From assembly GCA_002331485.1 (NCBI GenBank), contig DCYS01000022.1, forward strand, positions 137,240 to 201,239: a DNA stretch of 64,000 nt, in the 5' to 3' direction. The notes under the pieces are model-generated. The model was not told the origin of the DNA. It did not search any database and worked only from the letters and a program-made list of their open reading frames with translations. Positions 52,501 through 60,481 of this stretch are shown in pieces. The first letter of the stretch is position 1. Every line of letters starts with the position of its first letter. The DNA is from Flavobacteriales bacterium UBA2104. Lineage in GTDB: Bacteria; Bacteroidota; Bacteroidia; Flavobacteriales_D; Crocinitomicaceae. Made by a program: the position numbers and the translations under genes.

Positions 52501-53914
52501 CTTCGACCCCAGTAAGGAAAAGAATTGGAGCAAATACTATTAATATAATAATTTGACCGAAAAAGGCTGAACTCATCATTGTACTGCCTGAATCGAAAGC
52601 TACCTCATCCATAACTCCCTGGTTGAATTTAATTTTTCCAGATCGGATGCGTTTCTGGATTTCATAGACTGTGCCTTCAATGATAATAACAGCACCGTCA
52701 ATGATAATACCAAAATCAATAGCACCCAAACTCATCAGGTTGGCCCAGACTCCAAACTGTTTCATTAAAATAAAAGCGAATAACAGTGATAATGGAATAG
52801 TTGTAGCCGTAATAATACCTCCACGAAGACTTCCTAAGAGTATTACTAAAGCAAAAATAACTATAAGTGCACCCTCAATCAGGTTATTTTTTACAGTATC
52901 TGTTGTTCTGTCTATTAATTCACTCCGATCTATATACGAATCGATATAAAGGCCTTCAGGAAGAGATTTTTCAATCTCTTCCATGCGTTCTTTAACATTT
53001 TGTATAACGGCATTGGGGTTGGAACCTTTAAGCATCATTATGATGCCTCCTACCGCTTCTTCCCCATCTTGCGTAAAAGAACCGTATCGTACCTGATGAC
53101 CAAAGTGAACCTTTTCTGCCACATCATCAACAGTGATAGGAATACCATTTTCATTTCGGATTACAATATCCCTAACATCATCAAGAGAACGTACCAAGCC
53201 TTCCCCTCGAATGAAATTAGACATCCGATCTTTTTCAATATATGCACCACCTGTATTTACATTGTTACGAGAAAGGGCATCGTACACCTCTGAAATACTA
53301 ATATCCATAGCATTAAGTTTTTCAGGGTTTATGGCTACTTCATACTGTTTGATGTATCCTCCGAAGGAGTTGACCTCTACCACCCCTTCAAGGAGAGTTA
53401 GCTGTCGTTTCACGACCCACTCTTGAATTGTTCGAAGCTCCATTGGGCTATACACTGTGTCGTAACCTGGTTGAGGTCTGATGGTATACTCGTAAATTTG
53501 ACCTAATCCAGTAGAAATGGGACCCATTGAGGGATTACCAAATTTTTTTGGAATGGTTTCTTTCAAGTCATTTAATTTTTCCTGTACCAACTGCCTTGGC
53601 AGATAAGTACCCATATCGTCTTTGAAAACAATAGTGACTACTGAGAGTCCAAACCTAGAAATGGACCGAATTTCCTCCACACCTGGAAGGTTACCCATTG
53701 CTAGTTCAACAGGATAAGTTACAAATTGCTCAATATCTTCTGTTGCCAGATTTTCTGAGACGGTAATCACTTGAACCTGGTTATTAGTTATGTCAGGCAC
53801 TGACCCGAGATTAACTGTTTTCATAGAAAATATACCAGCTACGATAATAGTTAATGTAAGCAAGCCTACAATAAACTTATTCTTAATCGAAAATGATATG
53901 ATTTTATTAATCAT
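49502..53914 (-). CDS. CzcA-type heavy-metal RND pump fused to TolC-like outer-membrane protein
   Basis: The 1470-residue protein has two parts. Residues 1-1045 are a heavy-metal RND pump: two large periplasmic domains, twelve membrane helices, and the helix-4 motif DFGIIIDGAVIIIE (about residue 400), which marks the Zn/Co/Cd-type (CzcA) and not the Cu-type pumps. Residues about 1056-1080 form a hydrophobic signal-like stretch (LNTIVLLIGIGSFLGFS) ending with PSQAQ, and residues 1085-1470 match TolC/CzcC coiled-coil barrels (SLEDAQQRVIEYFPQVR). CzcA-TolC fusions are known in Bacteroidota and would need cleavage at the internal signal site. The promoter was not recognised. Confidence 0.93.
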   Translation of the reverse strand: MINKIISFSIKNKFIVGLLTLTIIVAGIFSMKTVNLGSVPDITNNQVQVITVSENLATEDIEQFVTYPVELAMGNLPGVEEIRSISRFGLSVVTIVFKDDMGTYLPRQLVQEKLNDLKETIPKKFGNPSMGPISTGLGQIYEYTIRPQPGYDTVYSPMELRTIQEWVVKRQLTLLEGVVEVNSFGGYIKQYEVAINPEKLNAMDISISEVYDALSRNNVNTGGAYIEKDRMSNFIRGEGLVRSLDDVRDIVIRNENGIPITVDDVAEKVHFGHQVRYGSFTQDGEEAVGGIIMMLKGSNPNAVIQNVKERMEEIEKSLPEGLYIDSYIDRSELIDRTTDTVKNNLIEGALIVIFALVILLGSLRGGIITATTIPLSLLFAFILMKQFGVWANLMSLGAIDFGIIIDGAVIIIEGTVYEIQKRIRSGKIKFNQGVMDEVAFDSGSTMMSSAFFGQIIILIVFAPILFLTGVEGKMFQPMAYTFGFAMIGAIVLCLTYVPMMSALFMKPIQNKKKWFGKFERWLERVSNKIINGIHWFYLPLLKSALRFKMIVIITAVVLLSMAGYTFSRMGGEFVPQLDEGDLAMQALIRPGSSLTESTELSYKIENLLLENFPEIKTVTARIGVADIPTDPMPMDIADMYLILEKDRDKWTTAETKEGLIDEIKELLEERLTGVNLVFTQPVELRFNELLEGVREDIAVKLYGEDLDVLATKVQEMADIIETVPGAGDVNAERTSGLPQMTVRYNRKKMAQYGLDIEKVNEYISSAFAGGKAGVIFEGEKRFDLVIRFDEAHRQSIDDLRALYIDLQEGTQIPIKEIADISYKPGPMQISRENTYRRTYVGVNVRGRDVESVVNDIQTKLDEQLDLPSGYYITYGGEFENLQSAKSRLAIVVPIALFLIFVLLYFALKSFSQSIMIYIAIPLAAIGGVFALWLRDMPFSISAGVGFIVLFGVAVLNGLVLINRFNTLKEEGVMSIRERILTGTKERIRPIMLTATTDIFGFLPMAFSASAGAEVQRPLATVVIGGMLTATLLTLVVLPVLYTFVEKRSEKKREKSGRKTALNTIVLLIGIGSFLGFSQPSQAQVINTDTLQSISLEDAQQRVIEYFPQVRTKRLQIESEKALKKTAWNFGNTQIFTGAEEVSSNTDGVYTRIGVQQQNIDVFGIAPRLRLQKERIALAESALDLSLTELKREVKLAWGQVYTAKNSYQVYHRLDSLFTDIERAADVRLEVEETSKLAYLATKNQANEVRIQKEQAYRNYMGALQRLNLWLVSDTLYTVTDVSSEQLTGILNFEVDSLSSHPLLDVYQQQIQVADARIKERRSQFLPKLQGQYGWQEVGGQTGFYTYQIGIQIPLFFGPELGRTQEAKIQREIATENLRQNQLQLNAQYQSMREEYLKWRNSWIYYRDQALPLAREQRKGSITAYREGAIDYVTFLQNIRDAIRIEVDSWNALGNYLDSRYELEYYLQTTN

Positions 53915-54093
53915 GTTTAAAAATGTTTAATTGGTTTTATAACAAAAAGAAATGCCCTACAGGTGATTGATCATTCAATCTCGTATTTTTTTGAGGCTTA
54001 AATTTCAATCAATTACCACTTTTATAGTAATTAAAATATAAGACGTTAAAACAGAAACCAGAAAGTTTCCACAAGAGCTTTAACTCTTGTCAA

Positions 54094-54420
54094 TTAAACA
54101 CTTTGGGGGGGACGCCAAATCGAGTTGGCTATAGATTTATCAGGCGTATCACTAGGTAAGTCAAATTTTTGTTTGTCTGCGAACACAATAGTTGAAATTA
54201 TACTCGAATAGGTATTAATGACAGAATGGGTTTGACAACAACTACATGAACAAAAAGGAGAACAATCATCAGAGTGATTATCATCATGGTGATTATTGTG
54301 TTCTGTATCTATTGATAAAGAAGAGGTCTTGCTTTTGGTGTTATCAATATTAATATCATCACAAGGTACTAAAGTTAATACTGTGACTAGCAACGCTAAT
54401 ATGAATGATAAAAATCTCAT
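54094..54420 (-). CDS. small secreted Cys/His-rich protein, DUF6660-like
   Basis: From the ATG at 54420 a signal peptide (MRFLSFILALLVTVLTLVP) leads a 108-residue protein with HNNHHDDNHSDDCSPFCSCSCCQTH (about residues 45-70), clustered His and Cys that probably bind metal in the periplasm. The end is FDLPSDTPDKSIANSIWRPPQ. It resembles the DUF6660 family found near metal-efflux genes. The coding strand has a TACTTTTG box 15 bp upstream of the start. It is divergent from the ArsR gene. Confidence 0.8.
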   Translation of the reverse strand: MRFLSFILALLVTVLTLVPCDDINIDNTKSKTSSLSIDTEHNNHHDDNHSDDCSPFCSCSCCQTHSVINTYSSIISTIVFADKQKFDLPSDTPDKSIANSIWRPPQSV

Positions 54421-54530
54421 CTCCCTGCAAAAGTAATAAAATATCAGTGCAATGGGGTTGCAAAACAGTAGAGTAGTAGGATTCATCAGTCTTGAAAATC
54501 ATAAGCTGAATAAAACTTTTAGCTTAATAT

Positions 54531-54643
54531 ATGCTTAAGCATCTCCAAAAGAACCAGAAACTCCAAACCCAATGTATTGGATAAATAAATTTCCAGTACG
54601 ATATTTAAGTATTTGCTTAAATAAAGAAGTTTATTTAACTTTG
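54531..54643 (+). promoter_or_regulatory. ArsR promoter and operator
   Basis: TTTG (54612-54615) and TAACTTTG (54636-54643), 20 bp apart, match the Bacteroidota promoter consensus. An inverted repeat ATTTAAG-N6-CTTAAAT (54603-54622) overlaps the first box, where an ArsR-type repressor would block transcription, and a perfect palindrome ATGCTTAAGCAT lies at 54531-54542. The site controls the mer genes that follow. Confidence 0.75.
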
Positions 54644-54674
54644 CTGCGTTATTAACATCGAAAAAAGGACTATT

Positions 54675-55052
54675 ATGAAAAATAATCAATCGTGCATTCG
54701 AGTATTTGCTGACCAGGTTCAAATAGACAATTGTAGGGAAGTACTTAAAGCCAACGATAAATCATTCAACCAACTGAGTAGACTCTTAGCATTGGCGGGA
54801 AACGAAGTAAGGTTAAAAATCTTATTTCTCTTAGAAGAAGAAAACGAACTTTGTCCTTGCGACCTTTCAGATATTCTCGGAATGAGCATTCCGGCAGTTT
54901 CGCAGCATCTCAGAAAACTAAAAGATGGAAACGTCATTGAAGGCAGAAGAGAAGGACAAACCATTTTCTATTCTTTAAAACAAGAGCAACTTACTATACT
55001 TCGTCTATTTTTTAAACACATCATTAATAATTCAAAAAAAGTAGCTCTATGA
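54675..55052 (+). CDS. ArsR/SmtB-family repressor of the mercury operon
   Basis: The 125-residue winged-helix protein has the segment RLLALAGNEVRLKILFLLEEENELCPCDLSDILGMSIPAVSQHLRKLKDG, in which Cys60 and Cys62 (ELCPCDL) form the likely metal-sensing site and SQHLRKLKDG is the recognition helix. A further Cys lies at residue 7. It should release DNA on binding mercury, arsenic or a similar metal. Its stop overlaps the merT-like gene by 4 bp. Confidence 0.9.
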   Translation: MKNNQSCIRVFADQVQIDNCREVLKANDKSFNQLSRLLALAGNEVRLKILFLLEEENELCPCDLSDILGMSIPAVSQHLRKLKDGNVIEGRREGQTIFYSLKQEQLTILRLFFKHIINNSKKVAL

Positions 55053-55339
55053 CAAATAAAAACAAAAACTCAAGAGGAGTTGCAGCTACAGGTATTATTG
55101 CTGCAATAGCAGCGTCATCTTGTTGTATTCCACCAGTGATTGCAGCAATTGCAGGAGTTGGTGGCGCTGCAGGTAGTTTATCATGGATGGAACCTTTACG
55201 TCCATATTTAATCGGATTAGCAGTTGTAGCTATTGGTTATGCTTGGTATAACCATCTTAAACCAGTAAAAAAAGAGGATTGCTGTGATATTGAAGCCAAA
55301 CCAAAATGGTATCAAACCAAAGGCTCTTGGTGGCAATAA
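55049..55339 (+). CDS. merT: MerT-like mercuric transporter, front half of split merTP
   Basis: The 96-residue protein has two membrane helices with the transport Cys pair in SSCCIPP (Cys25, Cys26; helix about residues 14-40) and a second helix (about 50-68), then a Cys pair (DCC) and a tail KPKWYQTKGSWWQ. MerT moves Hg(II) into the cell for reduction. In Bacteroidota the family often continues in one chain as MerTP, with a third helix and a metal-binding domain. Here the continuation is in the next reading frame, which overlaps this gene (55306-55650). Confidence 0.8.
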   Translation: MTNKNKNSRGVAATGIIAAIAASSCCIPPVIAAIAGVGGAAGSLSWMEPLRPYLIGLAVVAIGYAWYNHLKPVKKEDCCDIEAKPKWYQTKGSWWQ

Positions 55340-55650
55340 CCTTGTTTGCTGCTATCTCAATCACTTTCCCTTACTATTCAGGAATCTTTTTTGGAGACAA
55401 TAAAAAAGAAGTAACTGTAGCAGATAAGAACAATATCCAAAAAATTAACTTTAAGATAGACGGAATGACTTGCGATGCTTGCCAAAACCATGTTAATCAT
55501 GCGGTAAACGAATTGCCTGGAATTATAGATGTAAAATCTTCTTATTCAGAAGGAAATGCGGTGATCGAATTTGATAGCACACAAACCAGTATACTTGAAA
55601 TTGAAAAAGCAATCAATGGTACAGGTTACAAAGTAGTTGGCAAGAAATAG
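55306..55650 (+). CDS. merP: MerP-like domain with membrane helix, rear half of split merTP
   Basis: The 114-residue frame begins at an ATG inside the merT tail and encodes one membrane helix (RLLVAITLFAAISITFPYYS, about residues 6-25) and a ferredoxin-like metal domain with GMTCDACQ (Cys56, Cys59). Adding one base near 55322 would join it to merT as KPKWYQTKRLLVAITL, the usual MerTP sequence. It can also be a separate, translationally coupled protein. It should bind periplasmic Hg(II) and hand it to MerT. Confidence 0.75.
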   Translation: MVSNQRLLVAITLFAAISITFPYYSGIFFGDNKKEVTVADKNNIQKINFKIDGMTCDACQNHVNHAVNELPGIIDVKSSYSEGNAVIEFDSTQTSILEIEKAINGTGYKVVGKK

Positions 55651-55696
55651 TGCTTTTTTTGCTTTTCATAATTGAAAACTTAATTAAATAATTACA

Positions 55697-57352
55697 ATGA
55701 ATACAGAAACCATAAAACTTGGCATCACAGGTATGACCTGCGACCATTGTGCCAAAAGCATTGAAAAATTACTTAGCAAAAGCAAAGGTGTAAAAGAAGC
55801 TAATGTAAGCTATCCAAAAGCTACTTGCGAATGTTCTTATGACCCCTCAAAAACTAGTAAAGCAGAAATCATCAACACTATCAACGACACAAAAAAATAT
55901 CGTGTAAAAAACGAAATTCCTGAAAACGAAAACAGCGAAAATAATCACTTTGATTTAATCATTATCGGTGGTGGTTCAGCTGCATTTTCGGCAGCAATCA
56001 AAGCCGAAAGTTTAGGTTTATCGACCTTAATGGTTAACGATGGTTTAGATTTTGGCGGTACTTGTGTCAATGTTGGTTGTGTGCCTTCTAAAAATCTTAT
56101 TCGTGCAGGTGAAACGGCTTATCACGCTAAACATTCCAACTTCGAAGGCATTAAACCAAAAGGAGTTGATATTGATTTTGCTCAGATTATCAAGGACAAG
56201 AAAGTATTAGTTAATACCCTTCAAGAGAAAAAATATATGGATGTGGTGAGCGATTTTGAAAACCTAACTATGCTCAGAGGTTGGGCAAAATTCAAAAACG
56301 ATAAAACCATTTTAGTGGACGGTAGAGAGTATAAAGCCCTAAAGTTTTTGATAGCCACAGGAGCTACTACCAACATTCCGACTATAAAAGGATTAAAAGA
56401 AGTTGGTTATTTAACCAATGTTTCTTTATTTGATTTAGAAGAAAAACCTAAGAGTTTAACTATCCTGGGAGCCGGATATATAGGTTTAGAAATGGCTCAA
56501 GCATTTTCACGATTAGGTGTAAAAGTGAGAATTTTAGAATTCACAGATCGTGTATTAAGATCACAAACCGAAGATGTGAGTAATGAAATTCAAAAACAGT
56601 TTGAAGCTGAAGGAATAAAGGTTTTCCCTAATTATCGCATCGATAAGGTAATAAGGGATGAAAACAAAATTATTATTTCAGGAACAGTTTCAACAACAGG
56701 TCAGCCATTTCAATTTTTTGAACCCGGTCACATGGTTGTTGCAACAGGAATTGTTCCGAATACAAATCGATTGGGATTAGACAACCTTAATTTGGAACTC
56801 ACCAAAAGCGGACAAATTGCAGTAAATGAAAAGATGGAAACCAGTTTATCCCACATTTATGCAGCAGGAGACGTAACTAACACCCCTACATTTGTTTATA
56901 CTGCAGCGTTTGAAGGTAAAATAGCCATTGAAAATGCGTTCTCAGGTACAGAAAATAAAGCCGACTACTCTTCATTGCCTTGGGTAGTGTTTACTGATCC
57001 TCAAATTGCAGGTGCAGGTTTAGATGAAGAAAAAGCGGAAGCAAAAGGAATTCCATTTGAAGTTTCCAGATTGGAACTGAAAGATGTACCAAGATCCATT
57101 GTAGCAAACGACACAAGAGGCTTTATCAAACTCATTCGAAACACCGAAACGGACAAACTGATAGGTGCAAGAGTAGTCGCACCCGAAGGCGGAGAACTTA
57201 TTCAACAATTAAGTATGTCAATCAAATACGGAGTAACGGTGAAAGATTTGGCAGATAGTTTTTACCCTTATTTGACTTTAGGGGAAGGTGTCAAATTAGC
57301 AGCGATAACCTTTGGAAAAGATGTTTCAAAATTAAGCTGTTGTGCAAGTTAA
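55697..57352 (+). CDS. merA: mercuric reductase
   Basis: The 551-residue flavoprotein reduces Hg(II) to volatile Hg(0) with NADPH in the cytoplasm. The N-terminal metal domain has GMTCDHC (Cys15, Cys18). Then come the FAD motif LIIIGGGSAAFSAAIKAES, the redox pair in GTCVNVGCVPSK (Cys123, Cys128), the NADPH motif ILGAGYIGLEMAQAF, the second FAD motif IYAAGDVTNTPTFVYTAAFEG and the C-terminal vicinal pair SCCAS (Cys548, Cys549). All catalytic cysteines are present. It follows the merP-like gene by 46 bp. Confidence 0.95.
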   Translation: MNTETIKLGITGMTCDHCAKSIEKLLSKSKGVKEANVSYPKATCECSYDPSKTSKAEIINTINDTKKYRVKNEIPENENSENNHFDLIIIGGGSAAFSAAIKAESLGLSTLMVNDGLDFGGTCVNVGCVPSKNLIRAGETAYHAKHSNFEGIKPKGVDIDFAQIIKDKKVLVNTLQEKKYMDVVSDFENLTMLRGWAKFKNDKTILVDGREYKALKFLIATGATTNIPTIKGLKEVGYLTNVSLFDLEEKPKSLTILGAGYIGLEMAQAFSRLGVKVRILEFTDRVLRSQTEDVSNEIQKQFEAEGIKVFPNYRIDKVIRDENKIIISGTVSTTGQPFQFFEPGHMVVATGIVPNTNRLGLDNLNLELTKSGQIAVNEKMETSLSHIYAAGDVTNTPTFVYTAAFEGKIAIENAFSGTENKADYSSLPWVVFTDPQIAGAGLDEEKAEAKGIPFEVSRLELKDVPRSIVANDTRGFIKLIRNTETDKLIGARVVAPEGGELIQQLSMSIKYGVTVKDLADSFYPYLTLGEGVKLAAITFGKDVSKLSCCAS

Positions 57353-57472
57353 ACTGCTCAAATATGAGTAAATAAAACAAACAAATTATACATTTTCTTA
57401 TCAATTTAAATAAGCACAAGTGAATTTACCAACAAACTATAAAGACTCCATTAAATACCTCTTAATACTATT

Positions 57473-57507
57473 AAGCGATTTCTCTTTAAAATCGATGCTT
57501 TTTTTTT
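57473..57507 (+). terminator. terminator after merA
   Basis: AAGCGATTT and AAATCGATGCTT form a stem (three bulged bases) followed by nine T residues. It ends the mer transcript. Confidence 0.65.
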
Positions 57508-57870
57508 GATAGTCTGTTCAACTTTTTTTATGGATTCAGATTTTAATTAGATTTTTGTGTTTTCTATATCTATGATGAGAGCTAGTTGTCGTTTGGCAAT
57601 ATAAGAATATGATTATCTTACAAAAGTCTAAATGGTTAACCTCCTCTAATCTTGAACTTGGTGAGTTGAAATTAAAATAATTAACATAACTTTTTTGCAC
57701 TTAGGAATCGTATTCCAAGGTGTTTGTACTAAAAACTTACTAACTGAAGCTTAGTTGAAAACAAACAATCTTTTTAGGTAAACTATCTCTTCCGTTATCA
57801 TAATTTGTGCTTATATCTCTGGATAGGACATTTCTTATTTTTCAATAAACTTGTCAAAAGAATATTTTTT

Positions 57871-57907
57871 GCAACATTGTTGCGTTTTAAAAAAATACCT
57901 AAGTTTA
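57871..57907 (+). promoter_or_regulatory. TonB receptor promoter with a palindromic operator
   Basis: ATTG (57876-57879) and TAAGTTTA (57900-57907), 20 bp apart, resemble the Bacteroidota promoter. The perfect palindrome GCAACA-T-TGTTGC (57871-57883) covers the first box. A repressor bound there would block transcription; a Fur-family protein is encoded at 40397-40831 (link inferred). Confidence 0.5.
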
Positions 57908-57939
57908 CAACGTTATTTAATTTAATGTTTAAAATTTTT

Positions 57940-60159
57940 ATGAAAAACGCATTAGGCATCATCTTATTTTTGTTCGCTACAACCTCTTCTATCGGACAAA
58001 ATTTTACTGGAAAAGTATTAGATAAAGAAACAAAGCAATCTATTTCTTACGCACAAATATATTTTGTGGACTTAAAATCAGGAATTACTGCAGACAAAAA
58101 TGGGAACTTTAAAATTGAAAATTTAAATCAAAAAAATATTCATATTCGAATATCTTCATTTGGTTACAATGTTGTTGATGTCATTATAAATCTTGACTCA
58201 ACGAAAGAAAAAACATTTTACCTTGAACAAAGTCACTTTGATCTAGAGGAAGTAGTTGTTACAGCACCTTCTGGCAGATTACAAGGAGAGAACATAGTTA
58301 GTATTGAACATAAAAGAATTACCGAACTACAACAAAACTCTCCGTTAACATTAGCAGAAGCGATTAGCAATATTCCTGGAGTAGAACAAACAACAACAGG
58401 TGTAGGAATTGGGAAAACTTTAATTAGAGGTCTGTCAGGAAACAGAATTGTTACTTATGCACAAGGAATTAGAATTGAAAATCAACAATGGGGAGACGAA
58501 CATGGATTGGGTGTTGGAGAAGTTGGAATTGAAAGTGTAGAAGTCATAAAGGGACCTGCATCATTACTTTATGGTTCAGATGCTTTAGGTGGTGTACTTT
58601 ATTTTGTTGATGAACGATATGCAGATCAAAATATGGTTCAAGGATTTGTACAAACAAAATTCCATTCAAACACTTTAGGATCTATAAGCAATATGGAGTT
58701 TAAAATTCATAAAAGAAAATTGAAATTTAATCTATTTAGTTCATATTCCTCACATGCAGACTATCAAATTGCAAACTTCGAAAGAGTATTTAACACAAGG
58801 TTTGATGAAAAAAACATTAAAAGTTCAATTGGTTTCAATACAAAAAACTGGATTTCAAATATCAGATACAGCTATCTTGAAAATAATTATGGTATAGTTG
58901 AAGAAGCTGCTTTTACTAACTCAATTCAAAGGAGTTTCCAACTACCATTTCAGACAATAAACAATCACAATTTTAGTATTGAGAATATCATTTTCACAGG
59001 CAATTCAAAATTAAATTTGACATTAGGTTATACAAACAATTACCGAAAAGAATTTGAAGATGACAACAATGAACAAGCATTGGGTTTAAAGCTGAATACA
59101 TTTACTTACAACCTAAAATGGTATTCTCAGACCTTTAAAGACCGTTTCGACTTTATAGTAGGTTCGCAAGGAATGGCACAAGACAATAAAAATAATGGAG
59201 AAGAAATTTTAATTCCAGATGCAAAAACGACGGATTTTGGAGCATTTGTTATTGGTAATTTAAAGTTTGACAAATTTCAATTTCAAAGCGGAATAAGAGC
59301 CGACTATCGAGAAATTGACACAAGGCAAATGTTAACAGAAGAAGGTAGTTATCCTGCACTTAAAAATTCATATACTGGACTTACGTTTTCCGGAGGAACA
59401 ATTTATAAAATAAAAAAGATAAAATTGAGAACTAACATTTCAAGTGGTTTTAGAGCACCTCAGTCCACTGAATTACTTTCAGATGGTGTGCATCACGGAA
59501 CTAATCGCTATATAAAAGGAGACCCTAATCTTACAAACGAAAATGCTATACAAGTAGATTTTTCATTTGATTATCAATACGAACATTTTAGTTTTTCTAT
59601 AAACCCTTTTTACAATTCAATCCAAAATTATATCTTTCTATCCCCAACAGATATTTTTATTGATAACAGCCCTGTTTTTGAATACGTACAAACAAATGCT
59701 TTTTTGTATGGTGGAGAAATGGGCCTTCATTATCACCCTCACAAAATTCACTGGCTTCATTTAGAAAGTAATCTATCGACAGTAATTGCAGAAGATAGAA
59801 ACGGAAATCCATTGCCGTTAATTCCGCAAACAAACATTAAATCTACAATAAGAGGTGAATTTACTCATAAAGGAAAAGTGCGTTTAAAAAACGTATTTGT
59901 ACAACATATTTACAATTTCAGACAGGATAGAACAGGACTTTTTGAAACTACAACAAACCCTTACACTCTAATAAACCTTGGTCTAAATTTTGAAATACAG
60001 ACCAAAAATAATCCAATAGAAATTAACGCTGGAGTCAAAAACATGTTAAATAACAAATATATTGATCACCTTTCTCGATTTAAAACACTAGAAATACCCA
60101 ATCAAGGCATTAATTTTTATATCGGAATAAAAATAAAACTTAGTAAAGAATTGAAATAA
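57940..60159 (+). CDS. TonB-dependent receptor, probable metal uptake
   Basis: From ATG 57940 (MKNALGIILFLFATTSS, signal peptide cleaved after IGQ) the 739-residue protein has an N-terminal carboxypeptidase-like domain (about residues 20-105, FTGKVLDKETKQSISYAQIYF), a plug domain (about 110-230, TLAEAISNIPGVEQTTTGVGIGKTLIRGLSGNRI...GPASLLYGSDALGGVL), and a long beta barrel to the C-terminus. His-rich stretches HYHPHKIHWLH and DGVHHGTNRY suggest it takes up a metal or chelate such as zinc. An upstream ATG at 57925 and a longer open frame exist, but this start gives the usual signal peptide. Confidence 0.88.
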   Translation: MKNALGIILFLFATTSSIGQNFTGKVLDKETKQSISYAQIYFVDLKSGITADKNGNFKIENLNQKNIHIRISSFGYNVVDVIINLDSTKEKTFYLEQSHFDLEEVVVTAPSGRLQGENIVSIEHKRITELQQNSPLTLAEAISNIPGVEQTTTGVGIGKTLIRGLSGNRIVTYAQGIRIENQQWGDEHGLGVGEVGIESVEVIKGPASLLYGSDALGGVLYFVDERYADQNMVQGFVQTKFHSNTLGSISNMEFKIHKRKLKFNLFSSYSSHADYQIANFERVFNTRFDEKNIKSSIGFNTKNWISNIRYSYLENNYGIVEEAAFTNSIQRSFQLPFQTINNHNFSIENIIFTGNSKLNLTLGYTNNYRKEFEDDNNEQALGLKLNTFTYNLKWYSQTFKDRFDFIVGSQGMAQDNKNNGEEILIPDAKTTDFGAFVIGNLKFDKFQFQSGIRADYREIDTRQMLTEEGSYPALKNSYTGLTFSGGTIYKIKKIKLRTNISSGFRAPQSTELLSDGVHHGTNRYIKGDPNLTNENAIQVDFSFDYQYEHFSFSINPFYNSIQNYIFLSPTDIFIDNSPVFEYVQTNAFLYGGEMGLHYHPHKIHWLHLESNLSTVIAEDRNGNPLPLIPQTNIKSTIRGEFTHKGKVRLKNVFVQHIYNFRQDRTGLFETTTNPYTLINLGLNFEIQTKNNPIEINAGVKNMLNNKYIDHLSRFKTLEIPNQGINFYIGIKIKLSKELK

Positions 60160-60481
60160 CAAAGGCGATAACAGCCCTGTATTAATAATCTTGAACAAAG
60201 AAACCATTTGAATCAGAATTAAAGTGCTGTTGATTTATTTAAAGTTAACAAAACAATTACTGAACGGTATTTAAATTTGAAAACACAGTAATCTAATCTG
60301 AATCATTTCACTGTGGTAATACTATATTCTAATTGCTTATTCAGTATTTTAATTTAACACTGTCTTATAAAGGTAAGCTTACAATTCAACTTTTTATAAA
60401 TTTATTGGTTCAGTTTTTAATAAAATACTAATTACAAAAGTGTCTCAGTTGACCACAAGAAAAATTAAACGATTATAATAT
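60160..60481. other. AT-rich intergenic gap
   Basis: I see no gene, hairpin with a T run, or repeat in these 322 bases. They separate the TonB receptor from the STAS-protein gene. Confidence 0.5.

Noticed and set aside
57805..57939. Longer N-terminus for the TonB receptor starting at 57805
   Set aside because: It would put 45 residues before the signal peptide and would cover the palindromic promoter region. The ATG at 57940 gives a normal signal peptide.
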